Shown: positions 39,764 through 48,396 of the stretch, one piece after another | Layout: each line of letters opens with the position of its first letter | Position numbering within the stretch: position 1 is the stretch's first letter | Assembly (NCBI RefSeq): GCF_001580455.1 | Contig: NZ_CP010951.1 | Location: forward strand, 2,232,001 to 2,296,000 | DNA length: 64,000 nt | Origin: Ramlibacter tataouinensis | GTDB lineage: Bacteria; Pseudomonadota; Gammaproteobacteria; Burkholderiales; Burkholderiaceae_C | Direction of reading: 5' to 3' | Made by a program: the position numbers and the translations under genes | The notes under the pieces: model-generated | Seen by the model: only the letters and a program-made list of their open reading frames with translations | What the model was told of the DNA's origin: nothing | Database searches by the model: none

Positions 39764-40690
39764 TCAGAGCCGGCGGCTCACGGCGGTGTAACCCTCGGCC
39801 GCGGAAGCCTGCGCCTTCGGGATGGCCGCGCCCGATTGCGGCGTGACCGGGAACACCGCGTTGAGCTGCCCGGTGCCGGAGGCGCCGAAGTAGGCGGTGA
39901 CGATCTCGGCCTGGCCGTCGTAGCCGGACCAGCCGAGCGCGCCCAGCAGCATGGCGGTGTCGTGCATGAAGCCTTCGCCGTGGCCCTTGGCCGCGTACTC
40001 CGGCAGCATGCCGCAGAAGGCCTGCCACTCGCCGCCTTGCCACATGCGCAGCACCTCGCGGTCCAACGCTTCGAGGAAGGGGCTCCAGATCCGGAACGCG
40101 AACTCCGGCGCCAGCCCGTTCTGGGCGAAGCGATGCGACAGCGAGCCGCTGGCGAAGACGGCCACCGTGCCCTCGTACTCGTCCTCGATTGCCCGGCGGA
40201 TCGCCCAGCCCAGCCGCGCGCTGTCGTCGAGGTAATGCGCCATGCACAGGGCCGACACCGACACCACCTTGAAGTGCCGGTCGGCGTTCATGTAGCGCAT
40301 GGGCACCAGCGTGCCGTACTCCGGGGACAGCGTGGTGGCGTCGTGCGCCAGGGTCTCCACGCCCCAGGCATTGGCCGCCTTCGCGATGAGCTTGCCGAGC
40401 GTCGGATTGCCCGGGAACTCGAACGGCATGTTGCTGATGAAGTGCGGCAGCTCGTTGCTGGTGTACAGGCCCTGGAACTGCGGCGCGCAGTTGATGTGGT
40501 AGTTGGCGTTGACCAGCCAGTGGGTGTCGAACACCACGATGGTGTCCACCCCGAGCTCGCGGCAGCGCCGGCCGATCTCCTGGTGGCCGGCGATCGCATC
40601 GGCGCGGGTGCCCTTGCGCGGGCCGTCCAGCTCGCTCAGGTAGAGCGAGGGAACGTGGGTGATCTTGGCGGCGAGTGCCAGCTTGCCCAT
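39764..40690 (-). CDS. hpaD: 3,4-dihydroxyphenylacetate 2,3-dioxygenase
   Basis: A 308-residue class III (LigB-type) extradiol dioxygenase. MGKLALAAKITHVPSLYLSE contains the iron ligand H12; TIVVFDTHWLVNANYHIN supplies the second histidine region; VAVFASGSLSHRFAQNG is conserved. It opens the ring of homoprotocatechuate to 5-carboxymethyl-2-hydroxymuconate semialdehyde using Fe(II) and O2. It is one base from hpaE on the same strand. E. coli HpaD is slightly shorter; the extra length is C-terminal. Confidence 0.92.
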   Translation of the reverse strand: MGKLALAAKITHVPSLYLSELDGPRKGTRADAIAGHQEIGRRCRELGVDTIVVFDTHWLVNANYHINCAPQFQGLYTSNELPHFISNMPFEFPGNPTLGKLIAKAANAWGVETLAHDATTLSPEYGTLVPMRYMNADRHFKVVSVSALCMAHYLDDSARLGWAIRRAIEDEYEGTVAVFASGSLSHRFAQNGLAPEFAFRIWSPFLEALDREVLRMWQGGEWQAFCGMLPEYAAKGHGEGFMHDTAMLLGALGWSGYDGQAEIVTAYFGASGTGQLNAVFPVTPQSGAAIPKAQASAAEGYTAVSRRL

Positions 40691-40691
40691 G

Positions 40692-42149
40692 TCAGCCTCC
40701 CCAGTGTGGAATGTGGTGGGAGCCCAGCGAGAGCGCGACGTTCTTCGGCTCTAGGAATACCTCGTAGCTCCAGGTGCCGCCCTCGCGCCCGGTGCCCGAG
40801 GCCTTGGTGCCGCCGAAGGGCTGGCGCAGGTCGCGCACGTTCTGGCTGTTGACGAAGCACATGCCGGCCTCGATCGCCGCGGCCACGCGGTGCGCGCGGC
40901 CGATGTTCTCGGTCCACACGTAGCTGGACAGGCCGTAGGCGGTGTCGTTGGCGATGCGGATCGCCTCCGGCTCGTCGGTGAACGGGATCAGGCAGGCCAC
41001 CGGCCCGAAGATCTCGTCCTGCGCGATCTTCATGCGGTTGTCGACGTCGCCGAACACGGTCGGCGCCACGTAGTTGCCCTTGCGCACGCGTTCGGGAACG
41101 GCCGGCGCCTCCAGCCCGCCGCACAGCAGCGTGGCGCCTTCCCGGGCGCCCAGCTCGATGTAGCCGCGCACCTTGGCCAGGTGGGCCGGCGAGATCATCG
41201 GGCCGATGATGGTTTTGTCATCGAGCGGGTCACCCAAGCTGAGCCTGTTCGCCCGCTCGACGAAGCGCCGCGCGAACTCGCGATAGATCGACTGCTGCAC
41301 CAGGATGCGGCTGCCGGCGGTGCAGCGCTCGCCGTTGTTGGAGAAGATCATGAACACCGCGGCGTCGAGCGCGCGCTCGAAGTCGGCGTCCTCGAAGATG
41401 ACGAAGGGCGACTTGCCGCCCAGTTCCATGCTGAACTTCTTCAGCCCGGCCTCGCGGACGATGCGGTTGCCGGTGGCGGTGGAGCCGGTGAACGAGATCG
41501 CCCGCACATCCGGATGGCGCACCAGCGGCTCGCCGGCCTGCCGGCCGAAGCCGTGCACGACATTGAGCACGCCCGGCGGGATGCCCGCTTCCAATGCCAG
41601 TTCGCCCAGGCGCGCCGCCGTCAGCGGCGACAGCTCGCTCATCTTGAGCACCGCGGTGTTGCCGAAGGCCAGGCAGGGGGCGACCTTCCAGGTGGCCGTC
41701 ATGAAGGGCACGTTCCACGGCGAGATCAGCGCGCACACGCCGACCGGATGGAACAGCGTGTAGTTCAGGTGCGTCTCGGTCGGGTAGGTGTGGCCGTCGA
41801 CCCGCACGCACATCTCGGCGAAGTAGTGGAAGTTGTCGGCGGCGCGCGGCACCAGCTGCTTGCCGGTCTGCGCGATCGGCTGTCCGGTGTCCTGGGTTTC
41901 GGTGTGGGAGAGCTGTGCGACGTCCGCCGCGATCAGCTCGCCCAGGCGGCGCATCAGGCGGGCGCGCTGCGGCGCCGGCGTGGCGGCCCATGGCGGAAAC
42001 GCCGCCTTCGCGGCGGCCACCGCCGCCTGCACTTCTTCTTCGCCGCCGCCGGCGACCTCGGCCAGCACCTCCTGTGTCGCAGGATTGACGGTCTCGAAGT
42101 AGTCGCGCCCGGTGACGCGCTTGCCATTGATCAGGTGTTCGATTCGCAT
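40692..42149 (-). CDS. hpaE: 5-carboxymethyl-2-hydroxymuconate semialdehyde dehydrogenase
   Basis: A 485-residue aldehyde dehydrogenase oxidising the ring-cleavage semialdehyde with NAD+. The general-base glutamate lies in FSMELGGKSPFVIF and the catalytic cysteine in NNGERCTAGSRILVQ. Long blocks such as VGVCALISPWNVPFMTATWK and FVNSQNVRDLRQPFGGTKAS match E. coli HpaE closely, which fixes the substrate. I start at MRIEHLINGKRVTG, as in homologues (485-488 residues). An ATG at 42180-42182 overlapping the hpaG2 stop (ATGA) would add 11 residues and fits the coupled style of this operon. Confidence 0.92.
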   Translation of the reverse strand: MRIEHLINGKRVTGRDYFETVNPATQEVLAEVAGGGEEEVQAAVAAAKAAFPPWAATPAPQRARLMRRLGELIAADVAQLSHTETQDTGQPIAQTGKQLVPRAADNFHYFAEMCVRVDGHTYPTETHLNYTLFHPVGVCALISPWNVPFMTATWKVAPCLAFGNTAVLKMSELSPLTAARLGELALEAGIPPGVLNVVHGFGRQAGEPLVRHPDVRAISFTGSTATGNRIVREAGLKKFSMELGGKSPFVIFEDADFERALDAAVFMIFSNNGERCTAGSRILVQQSIYREFARRFVERANRLSLGDPLDDKTIIGPMISPAHLAKVRGYIELGAREGATLLCGGLEAPAVPERVRKGNYVAPTVFGDVDNRMKIAQDEIFGPVACLIPFTDEPEAIRIANDTAYGLSSYVWTENIGRAHRVAAAIEAGMCFVNSQNVRDLRQPFGGTKASGTGREGGTWSYEVFLEPKNVALSLGSHHIPHWGG

Positions 42150-42178
42150 CTCATGTGTGAAGCGGTTCTGCGCGGCGC

Positions 42179-42925
42179 TCATGCGACCGTGTTCATGAGG
42201 GCGCCTATGCCCTCGATCTCGGTGACCACCACATCGCCCGGGCGGCAATCGACCACGCCGTCAGGCGTGCCGGTCAGGATCAGGTCGCCCGGTGCCAGCG
42301 TCATGAAGCTGCTGAACCATTCGATCAGGAATGGCACGTCGAAGATCATGTCGCGCGTGTTGCCCGATTGCGTGAGCCGGCCGTTGACCGAGGTGCGCAG
42401 CGCCAGCGCCATGGGATCGGCGATGTCCGCGGCGTCGACCAGCCAGGGCCCCAGCGGCGTGGCGCCGTCGCGGTTCTTCACCCGCAGGTTGGGCCGGTAC
42501 CAGTTCTCCAGGTAGTCGCGGATCGCGTAGTCGTTGGCCACGCTGTAGCCGGCGATGTGCGCATAGGCGTCTTCGCGGCGCACCCTTTTAGCGCTGCGGC
42601 CGATCACCACCGCGAGCTCGCACTCGTAGTGCATGAACTCCACGCCGGGCGGACGCCGGGTCTGCCGGCGGTGGCCGTTCAGCGCCCGCTCGCCCTTGAG
42701 GAACACCAGCGGCTCCTCGGGCGCCTTGAAGGCCAGCTCGCGCGCGTGGTCGGCATAGTTCAGGCCCAGCGCGAGGATGGTGCGGGGACGCTCCGTCGGT
42801 GCCAGCGGCGGCAGCCAGCGCACGTCCTCGAGCGCCACCCGCGAGCCGTCGTCCAGCAGCATCCGGCCCTCGCTTTCGATCGCGTGCTGCGCGCGGCCCT
42901 GGTACACGACGCGGGCGTGCTTCAT
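42179..42925 (-). CDS. hpaG2: HpaG C-terminal-type subunit: homoprotocatechuate isomerase/decarboxylase
   Basis: A 248-residue fumarylacetoacetate hydrolase-fold protein. ILALGLNYADHARELAFKAP, FMHYECELAVVIGR (metal ExE) and ILTGTPDGVVDCRPGDVV are the family motifs. In E. coli HpaG is one fused polypeptide; here the two halves are separate genes, this being the C-terminal one. Together they decarboxylate 5-oxopent-3-ene-1,2,5-tricarboxylate and isomerise the product. Its ATG overlaps the hpaG1 stop (42922-42925). Confidence 0.9.
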   Translation of the reverse strand: MKHARVVYQGRAQHAIESEGRMLLDDGSRVALEDVRWLPPLAPTERPRTILALGLNYADHARELAFKAPEEPLVFLKGERALNGHRRQTRRPPGVEFMHYECELAVVIGRSAKRVRREDAYAHIAGYSVANDYAIRDYLENWYRPNLRVKNRDGATPLGPWLVDAADIADPMALALRTSVNGRLTQSGNTRDMIFDVPFLIEWFSSFMTLAPGDLILTGTPDGVVDCRPGDVVVTEIEGIGALMNTVA

Positions 42926-43542
42926 GCGCCCTCCGCGACCAGGTGGGTGACGAGGCGGCCCAGCGCCGGCGCCCGGATCTCGATGGTGTCGCCGGCGCGT
43001 GCCAGCGGCCGGTTGGGTGCCAGTCCCAGCATCAGCACGTCGCCGGCGCCCAGCGTCATGAACTCGGCGACGTCGGCCAGCAGCCGGTGCGGCGGACGGA
43101 CCAGCGCGTCGAAGCGCACGCTCTGCTTCAGCTCGCCGTTCACCCGCACTTCGAGCGCGAAGCGCGCCGGATCCTGCCCTTGGGCCGGTACCACCGCGCC
43201 CAGGCCGAGGAAGCCGTCCAGGCAGTTGGCCCGGACGGGCGGGCGGAAGTAGCTCGCCTGCGGCGTCGACAGGTCATTCACCAGCAGGAAGCCGCCGGCC
43301 TCGCCGGCCGGGTCGATCAGCATGCCGACGGTCGCGCCGATCTCGACCTGCGGCACGCCCGGCGGCACCGGGACCCGCGCTTCGCTGGCGCTCCAGGTGT
43401 TGGCCGGCTTGATGTAAAGCACCGGCGCCGCCGGCGGCGCCTTGTACGGCGCCTCGCGCATCCGCGGCGCCCAGGCCTCGAACTCCGCCCGGGAGTTCAG
43501 CAGCACGCCATAGACCGTGCGCATCGCCGGCAGGCCCGTCAT
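42922..43542 (-). CDS. hpaG1: HpaG N-terminal-type subunit: homoprotocatechuate isomerase/decarboxylase
   Basis: A 206-residue FAH-fold protein corresponding to the N-terminal half of HpaG. APVLYIKPANTWSASEARVP, VEIGATVGMLIDP (ExE-type metal site) and LGAGDVLMLGLAPNRPLARA are visible. It probably forms a complex with HpaG2, 4 bases overlapping downstream. Its start overlaps the hpaR stop (ATGA, 43539-43542), so regulator and enzyme are translated together. Confidence 0.88.
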   Translation of the reverse strand: MTGLPAMRTVYGVLLNSRAEFEAWAPRMREAPYKAPPAAPVLYIKPANTWSASEARVPVPPGVPQVEIGATVGMLIDPAGEAGGFLLVNDLSTPQASYFRPPVRANCLDGFLGLGAVVPAQGQDPARFALEVRVNGELKQSVRFDALVRPPHRLLADVAEFMTLGAGDVLMLGLAPNRPLARAGDTIEIRAPALGRLVTHLVAEGA

Positions 43543-43973
43543 GGCTGCTGCTCCATCGCGATCACCTGGTCGAGCAACTGGTACAGCTCGGCCAGCTGGC
43601 GCTTGCCCAGCTTGCCTTCCATCCAGCTGTAGTGGGCCTCGATGGTGCGCGAGAGCTTTTCCACCAGCTTCATGCCCTTCGGCGTGGCCTCGACCACGGT
43701 GCGGCGCTGGTCGGCCGGGTCGCGGGCGCGCCGCACCAGGCCGTCGCGTTCCATCCGCGCCAGCACGCCGGTGAGGCTGGGCCCCAGGATGTAGGCCTCG
43801 CGCGCGATGCGCCCGGTCTCCACCAGGCCGTGCTCGCCCAGCACTCGCAGCACCCGCCACTGCTGGTCCGACAGGCCGTGCTCGCGCAGGCTGGGCCGCG
43901 TGTGCGCCATCACGGCCTCACGGGCCTGCAGCAGCAGGCGCGGCAGGTTGCGGTGCTTGAAGGAGGTGGCCAT
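43539..43973 (-). CDS. hpaR: MarR-family repressor of homoprotocatechuate degradation
   Basis: A 144-residue MarR winged-helix regulator, first gene of the hpa operon. GLSDQQWRVLRVLGEHGLVE begins the HTH, and YILGPSLTGVLARMERDGLV is the recognition helix and wing region; RRARDPADQRRTVVEATPKG is the classic MarR DxRxxxV wing. HpaR represses the meta-cleavage operon until 4-hydroxyphenylacetate or a related aromatic is present. ATG 43971-43973; the palindrome TTAACATGTTAA begins 9 bases upstream, so the protein probably represses its own operon. Confidence 0.93.
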   Translation of the reverse strand: MATSFKHRNLPRLLLQAREAVMAHTRPSLREHGLSDQQWRVLRVLGEHGLVETGRIAREAYILGPSLTGVLARMERDGLVRRARDPADQRRTVVEATPKGMKLVEKLSRTIEAHYSWMEGKLGKRQLAELYQLLDQVIAMEQQP

Positions 43974-43981
43974 GCGATTAG

Positions 43982-43993
43982 TTAACATGTTAA
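43982..43993. promoter_or_regulatory. Probable HpaR operator
   Basis: TTAACATGTTAA is a perfect 12-base palindrome lying 9 bases before hpaR and 67 bases before divergent radA. MarR proteins typically bind short palindromes of this kind over their own promoter. Binding by HpaR is inferred from position and symmetry. Confidence 0.72.
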
Positions 43994-44059
43994 ATGTCTG
44001 CGCGGCCCGGGGCAAGCACTGGATGGAGTTCCAGTTCCTCCGGCTATAGTGCGCCGGTC

Positions 44060-45436
44060 ATGGCCAAGGAAAAAACCGTCTACACCTGCTCCGAATGCGG
44101 CGGCGCCAGCCCGCGCTGGCTGGGCAAATGCCCGCACTGCGAGGCCTGGAACACGCTGATCGAGACCGTGCCACAAGCGGCCGCCGGCACCAGGAACCGG
44201 TTCGCGGCCCTGGCGAAGACGGCCGAGGTGGCGGTGCTGGCCGACATCGAGGCGAGCGAGGAAGAGCGCACGCCCACCGGCATCGGCGAGCTCGACCGCG
44301 TGCTGGGCGGCGGCATCGTCGAAGGCGGCGTGGTGCTGATCGGCGGCGACCCCGGCATCGGCAAGTCGACGCTGCTGCTGCAGGCGCTGGACGGCCTGCA
44401 GCGCGCGCAGGTGCCCACGCTCTACGTGACCGGCGAGGAAAGCGGCGCGCAGGTGGCACTGCGCTCGCGCCGACTCGGCCTCGACAGCTCGCAGGTCAAG
44501 GTGCTGGCCGAAATCCAGCTGGAAAAGATCCTGGCCACCCTGAGCGCGGCGCGGCCGGCGGTGGCGGTGATCGACTCGATCCAGACCGTGTACTCGGACC
44601 AGCTCACCTCGGCGCCCGGCTCGGTGGCGCAGGTGCGCGAATGCGCGGCCCACCTCACGCGCGCGGCCAAGGCCAGCGGCACGGCGGTGGTGCTGGTGGG
44701 CCATGTGACCAAGGAGGGGGCGCTGGCCGGTCCGCGCGTGCTGGAACACATGGTGGACACGGTGCTCTACTTCGAGGGCGACACGCACTCGAGCTTCCGG
44801 CTGGTGCGCGCGATCAAGAACCGCTTCGGCGCGGTCAACGAGATCGGCGTGTTCGCCATGACCGAGAAGGGCCTCAAGGGCGTGGCCAACCCCAGCGCCA
44901 TCTTCCTGTCGCAGCACAGCGAGCCGGTGCCCGGCAGCTGCGTGCTGGTCACGCTGGAGGGCACGCGGCCCATGCTGGTGGAGATCCAGGCGCTGGTGGA
45001 CTCGGGCGGGCCCAGCCCGCGGCGCCTGTCCGTCGGCCTGGACCGCGACCGGCTGGCGATGCTGCTGGCGGTGCTGCACCGGCATGCCGGCGTGGCCTGC
45101 ATGGACCAGGACGTGTTCGTCAACGCGGTCGGCGGCGTGCGCATCGGCGAGCCGGCGGCCGACCTGTCGGTGATGCTGGCGATCACCTCCAGCCTGCGCG
45201 GCAAGCCGCTGCCGCGCGGCTTCATCGCCTTCGGCGAGGTCGGGCTGGCGGGTGAAGTGCGGCCGGCGCCGCGCGGCCAGGAGCGGCTGCGCGAGGCCGC
45301 CAAGCTCGGCTTTTCGGTGGCGGTGGTGCCCAAGGCCAACGCGCCCAAGAAGGGCAGCCGCGAGATCGAAGGCCTGACGATCCACGCGGTCGACCGCATC
45401 GAAGAGGCGATGGAAGTGGTGCGGGCGCTGCAATGA
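44060..45436 (+). CDS. radA: DNA repair protein RadA
   Basis: A 458-residue RecA/Lon-related protein that drives branch migration in recombination. The N-terminal C4 zinc finger uses C10, C13, C24 and C27 (TCSECGGASPRWLGKCPHCE). Walker A is LIGGDPGIGKSTLLL (about residues 93-107). The RadA-specific KNRFG motif is in RAIKNRFGAVNEIG. The C-terminal Lon-like domain starts near VLVTLEGTRPMLVEIQALVD. ATG 44060-44062, without a strong ribosome site. It is divergent from the hpa operon. Confidence 0.96.
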   Translation: MAKEKTVYTCSECGGASPRWLGKCPHCEAWNTLIETVPQAAAGTRNRFAALAKTAEVAVLADIEASEEERTPTGIGELDRVLGGGIVEGGVVLIGGDPGIGKSTLLLQALDGLQRAQVPTLYVTGEESGAQVALRSRRLGLDSSQVKVLAEIQLEKILATLSAARPAVAVIDSIQTVYSDQLTSAPGSVAQVRECAAHLTRAAKASGTAVVLVGHVTKEGALAGPRVLEHMVDTVLYFEGDTHSSFRLVRAIKNRFGAVNEIGVFAMTEKGLKGVANPSAIFLSQHSEPVPGSCVLVTLEGTRPMLVEIQALVDSGGPSPRRLSVGLDRDRLAMLLAVLHRHAGVACMDQDVFVNAVGGVRIGEPAADLSVMLAITSSLRGKPLPRGFIAFGEVGLAGEVRPAPRGQERLREAAKLGFSVAVVPKANAPKKGSREIEGLTIHAVDRIEEAMEVVRALQ

Positions 45437-45494
45437 CGCGGGCCTACGCACTCGCCACAGGCCGGGTGCCGGCCCCCGCGGCCACAATCGGCGC

Positions 45495-45905
45495 ATGAAC
45501 TGGCAGAAGATCCTGTTTCCCATCCTGGCCGGGGTGGCGCTGGTGGCCGCCTGGCAGGGCTACGGCTGGGGCGGCGTGGCGCTGGTCGGCGGCGCCATCG
45601 TGATGTACCTGCTGCTGCACTTCAACCGGCTGATGCACGTCATCAAGAAGGCGGCGGACCGGCCCAAGGGCTACGTCGGCAGTGCCGTCATGCTCAACGC
45701 CAAGTTGAAACCCGGTGTGAACCTGATGCACGTGATGGCGCTGACCGAGTCGCTCGGCGAGCCGCTCACTCCCGAGGGCGCGCAGCCCGAGATCTTCCGC
45801 TGGACCGACCGCTCGCAATCCAGCGTCACCTGCGAGTTCGCCCGCGGCAAACTGGTGAAATGGACGCTGTACCGGCCGCCGGGTGACGAGGCGGCCGCGC
45901 CCTAG
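45495..45905 (+). CDS. Membrane-anchored protein of unknown function
   Basis: A 136-residue protein: two short hydrophobic spans at the start (MNWQKILFPILAGVALVAAW, then WGGVALVGGAIVMYLLLHF), a basic connector (NRLMHVIKKAADRPKG), and a soluble C-terminal domain (KLKPGVNLMHVMALTESLGE ... VTCEFARGKLVKWTLYRPP). Such proteins are sometimes labelled glycerate kinase, which is not supported by any motif here. It lies between radA and ilvE on the same strand. Confidence 0.75.
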   Translation: MNWQKILFPILAGVALVAAWQGYGWGGVALVGGAIVMYLLLHFNRLMHVIKKAADRPKGYVGSAVMLNAKLKPGVNLMHVMALTESLGEPLTPEGAQPEIFRWTDRSQSSVTCEFARGKLVKWTLYRPPGDEAAAP

Positions 45906-45950
45906 GCGTCGCCTTAAAATCACGGGCTCAAGCGAACCAAGGACCCAAGA

Positions 45951-46886
45951 ATGAGTGCGTTACCGTCAATGGCCGACCGCGACGGCAAGATCTGGATGGA
46001 CGGCGAGCTGGTGGAGTGGCGCGACGCCAAGATCCACGTGCTGACCCACACGCTGCACTACGGCTGCGGCGCGTTCGAGGGCGTTCGCGCCTACAACACC
46101 CAGAACGGCACGGCGATCTTCCGCCTGCAGGAGCACACCGACCGCCTGTTCAACAGCGCCAAGATCCTGCGCATGCAGATGCCCTTCACCAAGGAGCAGG
46201 TGAATGAAGCGCAGAAGCAGGTGGTGCGCGCCAACAAGCTCGAGAGCTGCTACATCCGGCCGCTCACCTGGATCGGCTCGCAGAAGCTCGGCGTCAGCCC
46301 CAAGGGCAACCGCATCCACCTGATGGTGGCGGCCTGGGCCTGGGGCGCCTACCTGGGCGAGGAAGGCCTCAAGAAAGGCATCCGCGTCAAGACCTCCAGC
46401 TACACGCGCCACCACGTCAACATCACCATGACGCAGGCCAAGGCGGTAAGCAACTACAGCAACTCGATCCTGGCCAACATGGAAGCGCTGGACGACGGCT
46501 ACGACGAGGCCCTGCTGCTGGACAGCTCGGGCTTCGTGAGCGAAGGCGCCGGCGAGAACATCTTCGTGATCAAGGACGGCGTGATCTACACGCCCGACCT
46601 GTCGGCCGGCGCGCTCAACGGCATCACCCGCAACACGGTGTTCCACATCGCCAAGGACCTGGGTCTGGAAATCATCCAGAAGCGCATCACGCGCGACGAG
46701 ATCTACATCGCCGACGAGGCCTTCTTCACCGGCACCGCCGCCGAAGTCACGCCGATTCGCGAACTCGATCGCGTGCAGATCGGCGCCGGCGCCCGCGGGC
46801 CGGTCACCGAGCGCATCCAGTCGGCCTTCTTCGACATCGTGAACGGCCGCAATCCCAAATACGCCCACTGGCTGACGAAGGTCTGA
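45951..46886 (+). CDS. ilvE: Branched-chain amino acid aminotransferase
   Basis: A 311-residue fold-IV PLP transaminase for the last step of leucine, isoleucine and valine synthesis. HTLHYGCGAFEGVRAYNT, the Schiff-base lysine region TQAKAVSNYSNSILA (about K163), the glutamate in FVSEGAGENIFVIKDG, and FFTGTAAEVTPIRELDRVQI are all conserved. It starts MSALPSMADRDGKIWMDGEL with AAGGA upstream. A small zinc-finger gene follows 5 bases after the stop and is probably co-transcribed. Confidence 0.95.
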   Translation: MSALPSMADRDGKIWMDGELVEWRDAKIHVLTHTLHYGCGAFEGVRAYNTQNGTAIFRLQEHTDRLFNSAKILRMQMPFTKEQVNEAQKQVVRANKLESCYIRPLTWIGSQKLGVSPKGNRIHLMVAAWAWGAYLGEEGLKKGIRVKTSSYTRHHVNITMTQAKAVSNYSNSILANMEALDDGYDEALLLDSSGFVSEGAGENIFVIKDGVIYTPDLSAGALNGITRNTVFHIAKDLGLEIIQKRITRDEIYIADEAFFTGTAAEVTPIRELDRVQIGAGARGPVTERIQSAFFDIVNGRNPKYAHWLTKV

Positions 46887-46891
46887 AGGCA

Positions 46892-47107
46892 ATGGAAAAG
46901 CGCAAGGAAGCGGTGGTCGAACTGCTGGCCAAGGACCTCAACGCCAACGGCGGCGTGTTCTGCCCCAGCCCCACGGCCGGCATGAAGCTGTGGAACAACC
47001 ATCCGCGCATCTACCTCGATGTGGCCCGCACCGGCGAAGCCAAGTGCGCCTACTGCGGCACCGTCTACAAGCTCAAGGCCGGCGAGCAATTCGGCGGGCA
47101 CCACTGA
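46892..47107 (+). CDS. Small zinc-finger protein
   Basis: A 71-residue protein. NGGVFCPSPTAGMKLWNNHP and EAKCAYCGTVYKL hold the conserved C-x(n)-H-x(n)-C-x2-C arrangement of the NDUFS6-like zinc-finger domain (CHCC type) found in short bacterial proteins. The exact role is unknown. It is placed between ilvE (5 bases) and waaF (25 bases), suggesting one transcript. Confidence 0.85.
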   Translation: MEKRKEAVVELLAKDLNANGGVFCPSPTAGMKLWNNHPRIYLDVARTGEAKCAYCGTVYKLKAGEQFGGHH

Positions 47108-47132
47108 GGCCCCCTGCACGGGCCCTGAACCG

Positions 47133-48122
47133 ATGACGCGATCGCTGGTCGTTGCCCCGCAATGGATCGGCGATGCGGTGATGACCGAGCCGCTGCTGCG
47201 GCGGCTGCGCGCGCGCGGCGAGGCGCTGGCCGTGGGCGCGCTGCCCTGGGTGGCGCCGGTCTACCGGGCCATGCCGCAGGTCGACGAGGTCATCGAGTTC
47301 CCGTTCCAGCACGGCGGCCTGCAATGGCGGGCGCGCCGCGCCATCGCCCAACAGGTGCAAGGGCGCTTCGACGCCGCCTACGTGCTGCCGAACTCGCTGA
47401 AAAGCGCGCTGCTGCCGTTCCTGGCCAGCATCCCCCGGCGCGTCGGCTACCTCGGGGAAGCGCGGGTGGGCCTGCTGACGCACCGCCTCAAGAACCCCAA
47501 GGACAAGCCGCCGATGGTGGCGTTCTACTCGGCGCTGAGCGGCGACACCCAGGGCCTGGAAGGCGACCGCCCGCACCTGCAGCTCCCGTCCGCGCAGATC
47601 GAGGCGGCCATCGCCGCGGCCGGGCTGGCGCGCGGCGGCTACTACGTGTTCGCGCCGGGCGCCGAGTACGGGCCGGCCAAGCGCTGGCCGGCGATCCACT
47701 ACGCCGAACTGGCGCGCACGCTGCCGCTGCCGGTGGCGCTGCTCGGCTCGGGCAAGGAGGCGCCGCTGTGCGAGGAGATCGCGCACGAGGCCGGCGCCGG
47801 GCGCTGCCTCAACCTGGCCGGCAAGACCTCGCTGCTCGATGCGTTCGCCCTGATCGCGGGTGCGAAGGCAGCGGTCAGCAACGACTCGGGGCTGATGCAT
47901 GTCGCCGCCGCCTTCGGCGTGCCCCAGGTGGCGCTGTTCGGCTCGTCCAGCCCCAGGCACACCCCGCCGCTCAATGACCGGGCCACGGTGATCTGGTTGC
48001 GCGACGACCCCGCCTACCAGCCGCCGCTGGATTGCTCGCCCTGCTTCGAGCGCGAGTGCCCGCTGGGGCACACACGCTGCCTGGTCGACATCCAGCCCGA
48101 GCGCGTCAGGGCGCTCTGTTGA
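47133..48122 (+). CDS. waaF: ADP-heptose:LPS heptosyltransferase II
   Basis: A 329-residue GT-B (family 9) glycosyltransferase adding the second heptose to the LPS inner core. VVAPQWIGDAVMTEPLLRRL is the family opening, YYVFAPGAEYGPAKRWPAIH the nucleotide-sugar region, and SNDSGLMHVAAAFGVPQVAL plus FGSSSPRHTPP the conserved C-terminal active site. ATG 47133-47135; it is a cytoplasmic protein associated with the inner membrane. It is the last gene of the ilvE - zinc-finger - waaF run. Confidence 0.93.
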   Translation: MTRSLVVAPQWIGDAVMTEPLLRRLRARGEALAVGALPWVAPVYRAMPQVDEVIEFPFQHGGLQWRARRAIAQQVQGRFDAAYVLPNSLKSALLPFLASIPRRVGYLGEARVGLLTHRLKNPKDKPPMVAFYSALSGDTQGLEGDRPHLQLPSAQIEAAIAAAGLARGGYYVFAPGAEYGPAKRWPAIHYAELARTLPLPVALLGSGKEAPLCEEIAHEAGAGRCLNLAGKTSLLDAFALIAGAKAAVSNDSGLMHVAAAFGVPQVALFGSSSPRHTPPLNDRATVIWLRDDPAYQPPLDCSPCFERECPLGHTRCLVDIQPERVRALC

Positions 48123-48157
48123 GCCTGCGGGCCAGGCGGTCACGCAACTGCCGAGGC

Positions 48158-48188
48158 AAAAAAAACAGCCACCTGAGGCGGTGGCTGT
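48158..48188 (-). terminator. Intrinsic terminator on the minus strand
   Basis: A 9-bp perfect stem (ACAGCCACC 48165-48173 with GGTGGCTGT 48180-48188) with loop TGAGGC. Read on the minus strand it is followed by eight T (48165-48158). It would end a transcript coming from the two-component operon or from a separate RNA starting near 48.38 kb. Confidence 0.85.
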
Positions 48189-48396
48189 ATCAAGTCCTTT
48201 GGAAGGACGTCGTTGGGAGACTTAATCGATCTATGTTTGGGGTGCCAGCGTGACAGCGGTGAGAGAACTTTAAGCGTCGCGTGAAATTTGTGCATCCCCT
48301 AACTGAGGGAGATGTGCACTCAAGAGCTCACCTTGGTTGCGATTGTCGTGATCTTCTTCACGAAGACACAAAGACGTTGAAGTCTTTTACATCGCA
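48189..48396. other. AT-richer non-coding region with candidate small RNA or peptides
   Basis: About 210 bases between the kinase stop and the terminator at 48158-48188, markedly AT-richer than the surrounding genes. On the minus strand an AAAGAC-TTCAAC-GTCTTT hairpin (48369-48386) and a CCCT-CAGTT-AGGG hairpin with extended arms (48290-48322) are visible. A 25-codon frame overlaps the kinase stop as TAATG (48397-48320). A 22-codon hydrophobic frame (MCTQELTLVAIVVIFFTKTQ) lies on the plus strand at 48312-48380. None is proven. Confidence 0.45.
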
